Notes: generated by a model from the letters alone, not told the origin. Positions 54,828-64,000 are shown, counted from the first letter of the stretch. The stretch: DNA of 64,000 nucleotides from Deltaproteobacteria bacterium (GCA_029547805.1 JAKPOP010000032.1:1-64000), one strand, 5' to 3'. Made by a program: numbers and translations.

Positions 54828-56459
54828 ATGCACCGCTTCTTTCGGCACAACCTTCTGCTTCTCTGGGTGCTCCTCGCGGTCGCCGCCTGTGCGACCGCGT
54901 CGGTGCTCCACCGGCTCTACGCGACCGCGCGAGACGAGATCGCGGCTCAAGCTGCACGGGCGGTGGCGCAGGAGCGGGCCCAAGCGGTCGGACGGATCAC
55001 GCGCTATACCGAGGAGGTGCGCCGGACCACCGTGGCGGAGCTGGCTTCGTTTCATGTCGACGGACTGGTGCGTGCCCTGCGTCGGTGGGACGAGGCGAAT
55101 GCGCTCGTGGTGGGCACCTTCGTCTGGGATCCGCAGCGGGCTTCGCCGGACATCGCCGTGCCCGTCGGATCCTTGGCGACGACCGAACTGCAGGCGCTGA
55201 TCCGCGGTCTGCGTGAGTGGCGCACCGCCCGCCCCGGGGCCGAACTCCCACCGCCGGCGGCGTGCGGGACTTTTCGCACCGCCCGCTACCGGCTGCTCGG
55301 CAACCCCGATTTCGACGAGGCGAGCCTCGGCTACCAGGCGGAGAACCTCGAGCTGCTGGCGCATTCCGGGCACCCGGTTGATCCGTGGGCGGGCTGGGCG
55401 GGAAACCTGGCGGATCCGTCGGCCCCGTGGACATTCTGGTATCAACCCGGACCGGACGCTCCGATCCGCGGTTGTTTCGTGGATGTCGGGCCGATCGTGA
55501 AGCGCCTGCGGGCGGAGCTGGAGGCCGGCGGCAATGCGCGGGTGGTCTTGGAACCGTGGGCGAGCCATGGCGCGGATCGCGGCGAGGTGGGGGCCGGCTT
55601 GCCCGGGTACCGCCTGGTGGTGGCGCCGGGCCCGGATTGGCGCGTGAAGGCGGGCGACACCCGGTTGGCCGGCCTTGCCGGGGCCTTGCTGCTCGGGCTG
55701 TTCCTCGGAGTCGGCGTGTTGCTCACGGTGCACACCCGGCGCTCCGCCCGAGAGTCCGAGCGTCGGATCACGTTCGTCGCCCAAGTTTCCCACGAACTGC
55801 GCACGCCTCTGACTTCGATTCGGATGTTCGCCGACCTGCTGAGCGCGCCGGACGTGGACGAGGCCAAGCGGGTGCGCTTTGCCAGTCGTATCGGCGACGA
55901 GAGCCGCCGGCTTGGTGCGCTCATCGAGCGGTTGCTGACGTTCAACGCGCTCGAGCGGCGCACCCGGAAGATCGAGTGCGCGGCCGTCGACGTCGCTGCC
56001 GTCGTGCAGGAGGTTGCCGACGAGATGCGAGGGCGGCTGGCCGAGGCGGGCCTCACGCTCGACCTTGAGATGGCGGATGGCCCGCCGCCGGCGCTCAGCG
56101 AGCGCTCCACAGTCAAGCAGGCGTTGATCAACCTGCTCGACAACGCCGCGAAGTACGCCCCGGGCAGCGGCGTGGTGACGGTGCGGTTGACGGCCGGGCC
56201 GGAGGCGATGCGGCTGGTCGTGTCGGACTGCGGGCCCGGGATCCCGGCCGAGATCCGCGCTCGTGTGTTCGAACCCTTCGTACAGGGTGGGCGCACGCTC
56301 ACCGACAAATCGCCGGGGGTGGGCCTCGGGCTGAGCATCGCCCGCGGGCTGCTCCGGCAAGCCGGTGGGGATCTCGTGCTGCTCGATTCGACCGCTGGCG
56401 CCGCTTTCGAGATACGTCTGCCCCTCGCACCGACCGCCGCTTCCAGCTCCCCATCATGA
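54828..56459 (+). CDS. Membrane histidine kinase
   Basis: 543 residues. Membrane segments at about 8-26 and 280-305 flank a periplasmic sensor of about 250 residues. H-box VSHELRTPLTS with His322; N-box LINLLDNAAKYAP; G boxes DCGPGIP and GVGLGLSIARG. A classical HisKA/HATPase_c kinase. Its stop overlaps the response regulator ATG (ATGA). The sensor has no family match by eye. No ribosome binding site. Confidence 0.92.
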   Translation: MHRFFRHNLLLLWVLLAVAACATASVLHRLYATARDEIAAQAARAVAQERAQAVGRITRYTEEVRRTTVAELASFHVDGLVRALRRWDEANALVVGTFVWDPQRASPDIAVPVGSLATTELQALIRGLREWRTARPGAELPPPAACGTFRTARYRLLGNPDFDEASLGYQAENLELLAHSGHPVDPWAGWAGNLADPSAPWTFWYQPGPDAPIRGCFVDVGPIVKRLRAELEAGGNARVVLEPWASHGADRGEVGAGLPGYRLVVAPGPDWRVKAGDTRLAGLAGALLLGLFLGVGVLLTVHTRRSARESERRITFVAQVSHELRTPLTSIRMFADLLSAPDVDEAKRVRFASRIGDESRRLGALIERLLTFNALERRTRKIECAAVDVAAVVQEVADEMRGRLAEAGLTLDLEMADGPPPALSERSTVKQALINLLDNAAKYAPGSGVVTVRLTAGPEAMRLVVSDCGPGIPAEIRARVFEPFVQGGRTLTDKSPGVGLGLSIARGLLRQAGGDLVLLDSTAGAAFEIRLPLAPTAASSSPS

Positions 56460-57157
56460 CCACCCACCAGCGCAAGGTTCTCATCGTCGAAGACGACCCC
56501 GCCATCCGCGAGGCATTGCAGGAGGCGATCGTGGCCGACGGCCACGCGGTTGTCGTGGCCCCCGATGGCGGCCAGGCTGTTCGGCTCTTCAGCGCCGGGG
56601 GCTTCGATCTCGTGCTGCTCGACCTCATGCTGCCGGTGCTCAGCGGCTACGACGTGTGCCGCCAGATTCGCGAGCAGGACCGCCGCGTGGCGGTGATCAT
56701 GCTCACCGCCAAGGGGGAGGAGATCGACAAGGTGCTCGGTCTCGAGCTCGGCGCCGACGACTACGTGACGAAACCCTTCGGCGTGCGCGAGATCCTCGCG
56801 CGGGTGCACGCGGCCTTCCGGCGGCTGGATCAGCAGGCCGTGCCCGCCAAGGAAGCGCCGGACACCTTCTACATCGGAGAGGCGTTGATCGACCGGAAGC
56901 GTTTCACCGCCGTGCGCGGCCGGACCAGCCACGAGCTCACCGCGCGCGAGCTGCGACTGCTGGAGGTGTTCCACAGCCGGAAGGGCGAGGTGCTTTCGCG
57001 CGACCAGCTGCTCAACGAGGTGTGGGGAATCGACTATCTGGGCACGACCCGCACGCTCGACCAGCATGTCGCCCAGGTGCGCAAGAAGGTGGGCGACGAT
57101 GCGGCGGCGAAGCTCATCAAGACCGTGCACGGCGTCGGCTACCAGTACGTGGGGTAG
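56456..57157 (+). CDS. OmpR/PhoB-family response regulator
   Basis: 233 residues. Receiver domain with phosphoacceptor Asp56 (VLLDLMLP), acidic pocket VEDD and Lys in DDYVTKPFG; C-terminal winged-helix domain (about 145-232) with RELRLLEVFHSRKGEV and RTLDQHVAQVRKKV. Partner of the upstream kinase, translationally coupled. DNA target unknown. Confidence 0.94.
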   Translation: MTTHQRKVLIVEDDPAIREALQEAIVADGHAVVVAPDGGQAVRLFSAGGFDLVLLDLMLPVLSGYDVCRQIREQDRRVAVIMLTAKGEEIDKVLGLELGADDYVTKPFGVREILARVHAAFRRLDQQAVPAKEAPDTFYIGEALIDRKRFTAVRGRTSHELTARELRLLEVFHSRKGEVLSRDQLLNEVWGIDYLGTTRTLDQHVAQVRKKVGDDAAAKLIKTVHGVGYQYVG

Positions 57158-57252
57158 GCCGGCGCGGCCGGCCGAAGGGTGTGGGTGGGGGCATCCGCGA
57201 CGGCAGAGCGTTTGTCACGATCTTCACAAGACGCTGTGCCCACGGGGCTGGA

Positions 57253-57897
57253 TCAGCGGCGGGCGAGACCGTGCTGGACCGCAAGGACGGCGGCCTTGGT
57301 GCGGTCGGGCACGCCGAGCTTGGCGAGCACCTCGCTGACGTAGTTTCGCACGGTACCCTCCGCGAGGTGCAGGGTGGCGGCGATCTCGGCGTTGCTCAGT
57401 CCGCTGCCGATCAGCCCGAGCACTTCTTGTTCGCGTGTGGACAGCGCAGCCACGAGTGACGATGGCGGGATCGGCTGCGGCTGGGTGATCTGCGCGAAAA
57501 GGCGGCCGGCCACGGCGGGGTCGACATGGGTTGCGCCTGCGTGGGTGCCTTTCACCGCGGCGAGGAGCGTATCGCGGGAGGAGTCCTTGAGCAGGTAGCC
57601 GGCGGCACCGGCGCGGATCGCGTCGAAGAGCAGTTCGTCGGTGGCGTAGCTGGTCAGCACAAGCACGCGCACCCCGGGCCGGCTCTGTCGGATCTGGCGG
57701 GTCGCTTCTACCCCGCCGAGAATCGGCATCTTCAGGTCCATCAATACGAGGTCCACCGGCTCGCGCGCGACCCGTTCCACCGCCTCGGCTCCGTCGCGGG
57801 CGCAACCGATGACGCGAATAGCCGGATCGCTGGCGAGAATGACGCGCAGTCCTTCCCGGACCATTTCCTGGTCGTCGACGATCAGCACGCGGATCAT
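57253..57897 (-). CDS. NarL/FixJ-family response regulator
   Basis: 214 residues. Receiver with VDDQE acidic pocket, Asp54 in VLMDLKMP, Lys in YLLKDSS; LuxR-type HTH (LSTREQEVLGLIGSGLSNAEI) in the C-terminal 65 residues. ATG 57,897 overlaps the kinase stop (ATGA). Convergent with the OmpR-type regulator. Confidence 0.94.
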   Translation of the reverse strand: MIRVLIVDDQEMVREGLRVILASDPAIRVIGCARDGAEAVERVAREPVDLVLMDLKMPILGGVEATRQIRQSRPGVRVLVLTSYATDELLFDAIRAGAAGYLLKDSSRDTLLAAVKGTHAGATHVDPAVAGRLFAQITQPQPIPPSSLVAALSTREQEVLGLIGSGLSNAEIAATLHLAEGTVRNYVSEVLAKLGVPDRTKAAVLAVQHGLARR

Positions 57898-59126
57898 GCC
57901 CGAGCCTCCCACTCCAGGCGGACGAGGCAACCTGCGTTTGGCCGGCTGGCGATCTCGAGCTTCGCACCGAGCAGTTCCGCGCGCTCGTGCATGTGCTGGA
58001 TGCCGAACCGCGTGGCGGCGGGATCGGTGGCGGACGTGTCGAAGCCGATGCCGTTGTCGGCGATGGTCATTGTGATGCTGTTGTCTGTCCTGGACAGGGT
58101 GACACTCAACTGGCCGGCGCGGGAGTGGCGTGCGGCGTTCTCGAGCGCCTCCTGTGCGACGCGGAAGTACAGCGCTTCGACTTCCGCGGGGAGTTCGGCG
58201 GCCTGGGACGGCAGCTGGCAGGCGAGGGCGGCGCCGAGGCGGCCGGCCGCCGCCTCGGCGAGCTGGCGCAGGGCTCGGATCAGACCCTCCCGTGCGAGCG
58301 GTTCGGCGTGGAGCGCCTGGATGGCGCGGCGGGTCTCGCCCAGTCCCTCCCGCGTCGCGGCGAGCGCCCGCTCGAGCAGCGGGGCGACCTGCTCCGGTGC
58401 GGTGGCGGCGAGTGTGCGCGCCGCCTCGAGCTGCACCGCCAGACCGCTCAGGGCTTGGGCCGCGGTGTCGTGGAGTTCCCAGGCCAGCCGCGTGCGCTCG
58501 CGGGCCACCGCGAGCTGTTCGAGGGTGGCGGCGTAGCGGGCGAGGCGCGCGTTGGCGTCGCGCAGCTCGTTTTGCCGGTCGCGCTGGGCGGCGACCAACC
58601 GCGACAGCAGGAGGCCGCAGGCCAGCAGCACGAGCGCGCGCAACGCAACGCCGCCGCTGTACTCCGAGCACAGCCAGAGCGCGGCCGGGTAGGCGAGGGA
58701 GGTCAGCGCCAGATCGAGCGCCGCGGTGCCCAGGGCGAACAGCACGATGGCGCGGGGCCGGTACTGCCAGGCGACGATGAGCAGCGGCGGAAAGAGCAGG
58801 AGCAGGCGCTCCCGGGCGAGCGCAGTGTATTCGGGAAACGGGTGGCCAAGCTCCATGATCTCGCTCGCGAAGGGGGCGACCAGGAACAGCGCGATCGCCA
58901 GCGGCAGGTGCCAGCGCCCGGCCCGCACCGCCGCCCGGTGCCAGGTCAGCCAGGCGAGCAACGCGATCATGGTCCCCGCCATCACCGCGAGATGGAACAG
59001 CGGGTGCAGGTCGTGGTGGGGCTTGAAGGGCAGCGCGAGGGCGTCGAGGGCGAGCAGGCCGAGCACGAGCACCGCCAGCAGGCGGAAGGCGGGCAGGACC
59101 TCTGGCTCGGGGCACGGACGCTTCAT
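57894..59126 (-). CDS. NarX-like histidine kinase
   Basis: 410 residues. Five or six predicted membrane segments in the first 180 residues (an integral membrane sensor with no large periplasmic loop), then a coiled-coil and the HisKA_3 motif RLAWELHDTAAQALSG with His219, and HATPase_c motifs ALENAARHSRAG and DNGIGFDTS. Partner of the NarL-type regulator by overlap. Confidence 0.92.
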   Translation of the reverse strand: MKRPCPEPEVLPAFRLLAVLVLGLLALDALALPFKPHHDLHPLFHLAVMAGTMIALLAWLTWHRAAVRAGRWHLPLAIALFLVAPFASEIMELGHPFPEYTALARERLLLLFPPLLIVAWQYRPRAIVLFALGTAALDLALTSLAYPAALWLCSEYSGGVALRALVLLACGLLLSRLVAAQRDRQNELRDANARLARYAATLEQLAVARERTRLAWELHDTAAQALSGLAVQLEAARTLAATAPEQVAPLLERALAATREGLGETRRAIQALHAEPLAREGLIRALRQLAEAAAGRLGAALACQLPSQAAELPAEVEALYFRVAQEALENAARHSRAGQLSVTLSRTDNSITMTIADNGIGFDTSATDPAATRFGIQHMHERAELLGAKLEIASRPNAGCLVRLEWEARA

Positions 59127-59282
59127 CGGGGCGGGAGCGTACCAGAAGGACCGCGAAGGCGGAACTGAAACTCCTCACCTTGGGGCATGACTGGCGTCAT
59201 GTCCGACCTGCGGAGATTCCGGCGCGAATGTGCCCGGGCCCGCTACCGGGCGACGGTGCGGAGGCGGTAGGATGGCCGCCGT

Positions 59283-60431
59283 ATGAATAATTCCCTCTCT
59301 TCAGGGGCGACTCCCGATCGTGGGCGGACGGCGCGGCGCACGTTCTGGGCCGTGCTGCCGCTCTATCTGCTCGTGGCCTTCGAGTTCGTCTACATGTGCT
59401 CCCCGTTTGCGGGATACCTTTACGGGGTCTACGGCCCGGGACTGCGTTTCCTGGCCGAGCATCCCTCGCTGGCGTGGCTCGGCTCGGTGTTTCTGCCGCA
59501 CCTGGTGGTGGAGACCAGATCCACGGTGCTCAACCTGGTGCGGCCGGTCGGCGTCGTGCTGTTTCTCGTCGGCACGGCGGGCTTCGTCGCCAATGCGGTG
59601 CAGGTCTATGCGCTGAAGCTGCTGCGCCGCGGCGCGGCAAGCGGCGGGATGTATCGCTGGGTCCGCCATCCGCAGTATGCGAGCTTCGCGGCCGCCGGAC
59701 TCGGACTGTTGCTGCTCTGGCCGCGGGTCGTGGCGGTGCCGGTGTATGTCGCGATGCTCTTCGCCTACTTCCTTCTGGCTCGGGCCGAGGAGCGGGAGTG
59801 CCTCGAGCGTTTCGGCGAGAGTTACGCCGAGTACCTGCGGCGGACGCCGATGTTTGTGCCGGGCTGCCGAGGTCGGATCGCCCCGCAGTGGCTGGTGGAG
59901 TTTGGCGGGAGGGGGGCGGGGAAGCTCGTCCTCTTCGGGGTGGCGGTGGCCGGGGCGGTGCTCGCGGCCGGCGCGGTGCGCGACTGGACGTTGGGCAACC
60001 TGTATTCGCGGTTCGACGGCACTGCGGCGTGGCTCTCCATCGGGCGCGTGTCGGAGGCGAAGCTGGGGCGGGTCGCCGAGCTGGTGCGGCAGGTGCCGGC
60101 TACCGCGGCGTTCTGGCGGCATCCCGGGGCCGACAGTGCCCCGCTGGTCTATGTGTTACCGGAGACTTGGTACGTGCCGGAGATCCCGATGGCCGTCGTG
60201 GGGGATGGCGATCATGCCAATGCGCCGGTGGCGGAGAACTCGCGGTACAAGGCGATCATCATGGCGACCGATGCGCCGGGGCGTCCCGATTCGGCAGGCT
60301 GGCTGCGCGGGGTGCGGCATCGGCGGGCCCTGATGGAGCTGCTGGTCGATCCGGTGGCCGGAACGGTGGACCGGGTCGCTCCGCCGCCGGCGCATGCCCC
60401 GTACGAGGGAATCCCGGTCCCGCTGTTCTGA
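59283..60431 (+). CDS. Isoprenylcysteine-methyltransferase-like (NnrU/PEMT-type) membrane protein with C-terminal extension
   Basis: 382 residues. Four or five membrane segments in the first 170 residues; the SAM-dependent motif RHPQYASF near residue 130 and EERECLERFGESYAEYLRRTP are those of the ICMT/PEMT family. A further membrane segment (about 215-235) and a soluble C-terminal part (235-382) are additional to the family and unrecognised. The acceptor is unknown. Confidence 0.8.
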   Translation: MNNSLSSGATPDRGRTARRTFWAVLPLYLLVAFEFVYMCSPFAGYLYGVYGPGLRFLAEHPSLAWLGSVFLPHLVVETRSTVLNLVRPVGVVLFLVGTAGFVANAVQVYALKLLRRGAASGGMYRWVRHPQYASFAAAGLGLLLLWPRVVAVPVYVAMLFAYFLLARAEERECLERFGESYAEYLRRTPMFVPGCRGRIAPQWLVEFGGRGAGKLVLFGVAVAGAVLAAGAVRDWTLGNLYSRFDGTAAWLSIGRVSEAKLGRVAELVRQVPATAAFWRHPGADSAPLVYVLPETWYVPEIPMAVVGDGDHANAPVAENSRYKAIIMATDAPGRPDSAGWLRGVRHRRALMELLVDPVAGTVDRVAPPPAHAPYEGIPVPLF

Positions 60432-60499
60432 GGCGGCGACCACGGGTTTTCCGACACAACCGGCTTGCCCCGGGGCGGGTCGCTCGCGCCAATGGCGGT

Positions 60500-61228
60500 G
60501 TGTTCACCATCTATCCTGCCATCGATCTCAAGGGCGGCCGCTGCGTGCGGTTGACGCAAGGCCGCGCCGATGCGGCGACGATCTACCGCGACAACCCGGC
60601 CGAGGTGGCCGGCGAGTTCGCCGCCGCCGGCGCGGCGTGGATCCATGTGGTCGATCTCGACGGGGCGTTCTCGGGTTCACCGCAGAACGCCGCCGCGGTC
60701 GCCGCGATCGCCAAGGTGGCCCCGCGGATGCAGCTTGGCGGCGGGATGCGCACCCGCGAGGCCGTGGCCGCTGCGCTCGCCGCCGGCGTGAGCCGTGTGG
60801 TGATCGGCACCAAGGCGTGGGAGGACGAGGCGTTCCTGCGCGAGGTGGCGCAGACGCACGGCGACAAGATCGCCGTGGGCATCGACGCCCGCGACGGCTT
60901 CGTGACGATCAAGGGCTGGGTCGAGAAGACCGCCACGCGTGCGGTGGAGCTGGCCCAGAAGGCCGAGGCGCTCGGCGTGCGCACGATCATCTACACCGAC
61001 ATCGCCACCGACGGCATGCTCACCGGGCCCAACTTCGCCGCGCTGACCGAGCTGCTCGGCGCCGTGCGCTGCCAGGTGATCGCCTCGGGCGGTGTCTCGA
61101 AACTTGAGGACATCACCAAGCTCGCTGCGCTGGCGAAGCAGCACGCGCACCTCGACGGCGTGATCGTCGGCAAGGCGATCTACGAGGGCCGCGTCAACGT
61201 GGCCGAGGCGCTCGCCGCGGTGCGGTGA
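60500..61228 (+). CDS. hisA: HisA: phosphoribosylformimino-5-aminoimidazole carboxamide ribotide isomerase
   Basis: Histidine biosynthesis step 4 (Amadori rearrangement). 242 residues, TIM-barrel. YPAIDLKGG contains the first catalytic Asp (9) and VGIDARDG the second (129); IIYTDIATDG and SGGVS are the phosphate-binding half-barrel motifs. Start GTG 60,500, with no ribosome binding site. No other his gene is in the window. Confidence 0.95.
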   Translation: MFTIYPAIDLKGGRCVRLTQGRADAATIYRDNPAEVAGEFAAAGAAWIHVVDLDGAFSGSPQNAAAVAAIAKVAPRMQLGGGMRTREAVAAALAAGVSRVVIGTKAWEDEAFLREVAQTHGDKIAVGIDARDGFVTIKGWVEKTATRAVELAQKAEALGVRTIIYTDIATDGMLTGPNFAALTELLGAVRCQVIASGGVSKLEDITKLAALAKQHAHLDGVIVGKAIYEGRVNVAEALAAVR

Positions 61229-61270
61229 GTAGCCTGCTCACGATTGGTGCTGGAGCCCTGAGGTAGGGCG

Positions 61271-61288
61271 TTCTGCCGAACGGCAGAA
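61271..61288. terminator. Perfect dyad between convergent genes
   Basis: ttctgccg (61,271-61,278) and cggcagaa (61,281-61,288) flank a 2-base centre, between hisA and the convergent oxidoreductase gene. Could act as a bidirectional terminator; other GC-rich dyads follow to 61,326. Confidence 0.5.
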
Positions 61289-61343
61289 TGGGCCCGCCGC
61301 GCGAACGGACGGCCCGGCGGTCCGTCCCTCCCTTGATGACTCG

Positions 61344-62735
61344 TTACGCTCCCGCCGGGATCTTCTCGGCGAGCTCCTCGAGCGGGTAGGTGACGATTTC
61401 GGCGAGGGTCGGGTGGTACCAATGGGCCCGCAGCAGATCGTGCACGGTGGCGCGCATTGCGAGCGCGACGCTGAAGAGGTGGATCAGTTCACCGGCGTCC
61501 TTGCCGACAATCTCCGCACCGAGCACGCGCGCGGTCGCCTCCTCGGCGATCACCTTCACGTGGCCGTATTTCGCCTCCATGAGGATCGACTTGCCGTGGT
61601 CGTCGAAGGGGTAGCTGGCGGCAGAATACGCGATGCCGGCTTCCGCCAGCTCCTTCTCGGAGCGACCGACCACTGCGACTTGCGGGTCGGTGAACACGAC
61701 CTGCACGAGGCCGCTGTAGTCGACCGGCTTCAAACCCGGCCGGCCGAACGCGTGGCGGGCGGCGAGTTCGCCCTGCGCCACGGCGGTGTGGACGATCTCG
61801 AACGGCCCGGTGCAGTCGCCCCCGGCGTAGACGTGCGGTTGCGCGGTCTGCTGCCACTCGTTGATGCGGATGCGTCCGCTCGGCTCGGTGGCGACGCCGG
61901 CGGCGGCGAGGTTGAGCGCGGCGGTGTCGGGTTCGCGGCCGAGGGCGTTGAGCAGATGCCGGGCGCGGCGCACGAGCGGTTTTCCCTCGTGGAGAAACTC
62001 GACCTCGAAGCCGTCGGGTGTGCGGCGAACCTGGCGCAGCGAGGTGCCGGTGAGGAGCTCGATCCCTTCGCCGGCGAACGCGCGCTCGACCACCGCGGAG
62101 ACCGCCGGTGCGAACTCCTTGAGCACGTGGGGCGACCGCTGGATCTGCGTGACCTGCGATCCGAGCCGCCGGAGCAGTTGCGCGAGTTCGCACGCGACGA
62201 CGCCCCCGCCGAGCACGATCACGCTCTCGGGGAGGAAATCGAGCTCGAGCACATCGTCGCTCGTCCACGGTTTGGATTCGGCGAGGCCGGGCACGGCCGG
62301 CCAGCTCACGCGCGAGCCGGTGGCGATCAGGATTCGGTCGGCCGTGAGCGTCTCGCCGTTGTCGAGGGCGACGGTGTGCGGGTCGACGAAACGCGCGGCG
62401 GCGCGATGGATCGTGTAGCGACCGGAGTTCATCGCCTGTTCGCGGTACGAGGCGAACTCGCCGATCACGGCGAGCTTGCGCGCGTGGAGCGCGGCCATGT
62501 CGGCACGGGCGCCGTCGATCGCGAGACCGAACTTGGCGGCGTGCTGCGCGAGGTGCAGCACCTCGGCGCTGTAGAGCAGCGTCTTCGAGGGCATGCAACC
62601 GCGCAGGATGCAGAGGCCGCCGAGCGCGGGCGCGCCGTCGACGATCGCGACGCGGTCGGTGAAGTCGCGGGCGACGCGCGCGGCGTTGAAGCCGGCGCTG
62701 CCGCCGCCGAGAACCAGGAAGTCGTAGTGAGGCAT
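61344..62735 (-). CDS. Pyridine nucleotide-disulfide oxidoreductase (dihydrolipoamide dehydrogenase/mercuric reductase-like)
   Basis: 463 residues. FAD motif LGGGSAGFNAAR, redox-active disulfide GGLCILRGCMPSK (Cys42 and Cys47), second Rossmann motif VLGGGVVACELAQ, FAD motif YAGGDCTG and the C-terminal AHWYHPTLAEI with the active-site His. The first 8 residues follow MPHYDFLVLG from ATG 62,735. No N-terminal mercury-binding domain; specificity cannot be assigned. No pyruvate or oxoglutarate dehydrogenase genes are nearby. Confidence 0.88.
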   Translation of the reverse strand: MPHYDFLVLGGGSAGFNAARVARDFTDRVAIVDGAPALGGLCILRGCMPSKTLLYSAEVLHLAQHAAKFGLAIDGARADMAALHARKLAVIGEFASYREQAMNSGRYTIHRAAARFVDPHTVALDNGETLTADRILIATGSRVSWPAVPGLAESKPWTSDDVLELDFLPESVIVLGGGVVACELAQLLRRLGSQVTQIQRSPHVLKEFAPAVSAVVERAFAGEGIELLTGTSLRQVRRTPDGFEVEFLHEGKPLVRRARHLLNALGREPDTAALNLAAAGVATEPSGRIRINEWQQTAQPHVYAGGDCTGPFEIVHTAVAQGELAARHAFGRPGLKPVDYSGLVQVVFTDPQVAVVGRSEKELAEAGIAYSAASYPFDDHGKSILMEAKYGHVKVIAEEATARVLGAEIVGKDAGELIHLFSVALAMRATVHDLLRAHWYHPTLAEIVTYPLEELAEKIPAGA

Positions 62736-62832
62736 GCGGTGAACGGAGGGAGCCCAGCATGAAGGCCGAGGCCGGCGACGCAAATCGTGGTGGCAACGGG
62801 GCGGCGCCGCGCGCGGCCTGCCCGGGTCGGAG

Positions 62833-63939
62833 TCAGCGCCGTAGGTTGCGATAGAAGGCCAGCAGCAGCTCCGCGGTGTGAGCCCAGTCGAACTCCCGCC
62901 GGGCGAGTTCGCGGGCGGTTTGCCCCAGCTCCGCCAGCTCTTCCGGTCCGAGCGCGAGCGCGCGGCGCAGCGCCGGGCCGAACTCCTGCCGGGGGACGCA
63001 CCAGCCGGCGCGGTCGCGGTCGAGTCGGCTCCAGGGCGCATCGGCGGTCACCAGCGCCGGCAGGCCGGCGGCGAGCGCGGCGGCGACATCGGCCAAGACT
63101 GTATCCGTAGGCCAGTAACTCAGGAAGATCCGGGCGACGGCGTGCGGCGGCCGCTCGCCCGGCGGGGCGACGAGCACGCGGTCCGTGGAGTGGAGACGGG
63201 CTGCCTGCACGGCGGACTCGGCGGCGGCACCGCCGGGGGTGACGACGAGCAGCAGCCAGTCGGCGGGCGCCGCCCCCGCCCAGAGTCCGATGAGCTCGCG
63301 CAGGCGTGCGCCGCCCGGCGCGGCGGCGAGGCAGAGCGCCACGGGGCGTCCGGCGAGGACGGGGTGGCGGACGCACCACCAGTCGCGCGCGTCGGCGAGC
63401 GCGGCCGTGGAAGGAACGGAGACGCCGGGCGGGGCGACGCAGATGGGTTGCGTGAAGCCACAGGCGCGGATGGCACCGGCCTCCTCGGCGCTGGTGGCAT
63501 GCCAGCCGGCGGCCTGTTCGAGCGCCTGGGGGTGGGTGACGAGGCGATGGAACGCGCAACGGAAACGAAGCCGCTCGCGGGTGCCGAGGCCGAATACTCC
63601 GGCCGGTGAAACGACGAGCGGGGCCCCGTGGCGCTGGGCGGCGAGATAGGCGTAGTGCAGGCTGCGTTGCCCGGGGCAGTGGGCATGCACCAGCTCGAAC
63701 GGGCGGTTGGCGAGGTGGTGCCGCAAGGCTCGCGAGCGTCCAAGCCAGCGGGGCCGGTCGGTCGGCAGCAGTCGTAGCGCGAGGTCGCCGAGTTGTGTCT
63801 GCTCGGGGTCGCGCGCGGCGGCGACCACCTCCACCAGTCCGCTGCTCGCCTTCGCCTGGGCTGCGGCGAGACCGCGTACGGCGCAATCGATGTCGGCCGT
63901 GGTGCCATGCAGGCGGGGAGCGACGTGAACGATTCTCAT
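62833..63939 (-). CDS. GT4-like glycosyltransferase
   Basis: 368 residues. Starts MRIVHVAPRLHGTTADID, with the GT-B fold hallmarks: HAHCPGQ in the N-terminal half and APPGVSVPSTA before the C-terminal donor-binding domain (AAGLPALVTADAPWSRLD). No ribosome binding site. Probably attaches a sugar to a polysaccharide or lipid; the region 63,940-64,000 shows no start of a further gene. Confidence 0.85.
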   Translation of the reverse strand: MRIVHVAPRLHGTTADIDCAVRGLAAAQAKASSGLVEVVAAARDPEQTQLGDLALRLLPTDRPRWLGRSRALRHHLANRPFELVHAHCPGQRSLHYAYLAAQRHGAPLVVSPAGVFGLGTRERLRFRCAFHRLVTHPQALEQAAGWHATSAEEAGAIRACGFTQPICVAPPGVSVPSTAALADARDWWCVRHPVLAGRPVALCLAAAPGGARLRELIGLWAGAAPADWLLLVVTPGGAAAESAVQAARLHSTDRVLVAPPGERPPHAVARIFLSYWPTDTVLADVAAALAAGLPALVTADAPWSRLDRDRAGWCVPRQEFGPALRRALALGPEELAELGQTARELARREFDWAHTAELLLAFYRNLRR

Positions 63940-64000
63940 CCGGACGGAAGCGCTAGGTTGCTCTGGTCACGGGGCGAGGCAAACGTCGGCGGCGAATCAG

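Overview
The window reads as two different bacterial genomes joined at one ribosomal RNA operon. The left part (about 1-43,450) is extremely GC-rich, prefers GGG/CGG/CCC codons, and has strong GGAGG-type ribosome binding sites, recognisable sigma-70 promoters and many ATGA/GTGA stop-start overlaps. Its content (numerous lipoproteins, a Ser/Thr kinase with PEGA-like repeats, Cys-rich CGxDGCG repeats, a gliding-type ABC system with DUF4340, formylglycine-enzyme-fold proteins) suggests a Myxococcota-like or other deltaproteobacteria-related lineage. The right part (about 48,400-64,000) has GC-rich but GCGC/CGCG-rich genes with almost no Shine-Dalgarno sequences; gene content and the 3' end of the rRNA suggest Verrucomicrobiota, probably Opitutae. 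A chimeric assembly through the conserved rRNA is the simplest explanation; the junction cannot be placed exactly by eye.

Left part, in order. 1-1,030: the 3' end of a formylglycine-enzyme-fold gene whose last 33 codons look like the variable region of a diversity-generating retroelement (DGR), then a stub resembling the N-terminus of an HRDC-type DGR accessory protein, a nested inverted repeat, and a relic with a zinc ribbon and another FGE-fold C-terminus. No reverse transcriptase or template repeat is in view. 1,239-4,980: pgi-upp-hpt operon, divergent hup, convergent coaE. 5,027-11,078: four-gene ABC/Gld/DUF4340 operon. 11,209-15,642: reverse-strand lipoprotein/murein endopeptidase genes, a large orphan and a HIT hydrolase. 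15,749-18,724: deacetylase, glycosyltransferase and UDP-galactopyranose-mutase-like oxidoreductase. 18,959-33,924: surface and signalling genes, mostly lipoproteins. 34,120-36,907: CoA-binding protein, GNAT acetyltransferase and acyl-CoA ligase. 37,055-42,965: CPBP protease, then a cysS / J-like / def / fmt / lipoprotein run devoted to translation and N-terminal formyl processing.

rRNA region (42,966-48,420): three tandem promoters, each with a TTGACA -35 box and 17-bp spacing, boxA-like antitermination sites, 16S, tRNA-Ile(GAU), 23S, 5S and a strong terminator.

Right part: exbB-exbD; a convergent exopolysaccharide-type set (O-antigen ligase-like, GspB-like, ExeA/XrtA-type ATPase); an FtsB-like protein; a VWA protein with an OmpR-type two-component pair; a NarL-type two-component pair; an isoprenylcysteine-methyltransferase-like membrane protein; hisA; a pyridine nucleotide-disulfide oxidoreductase; and a GT4-like glycosyltransferase. 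No CRISPR array, IS element, integrase or phage gene was seen.
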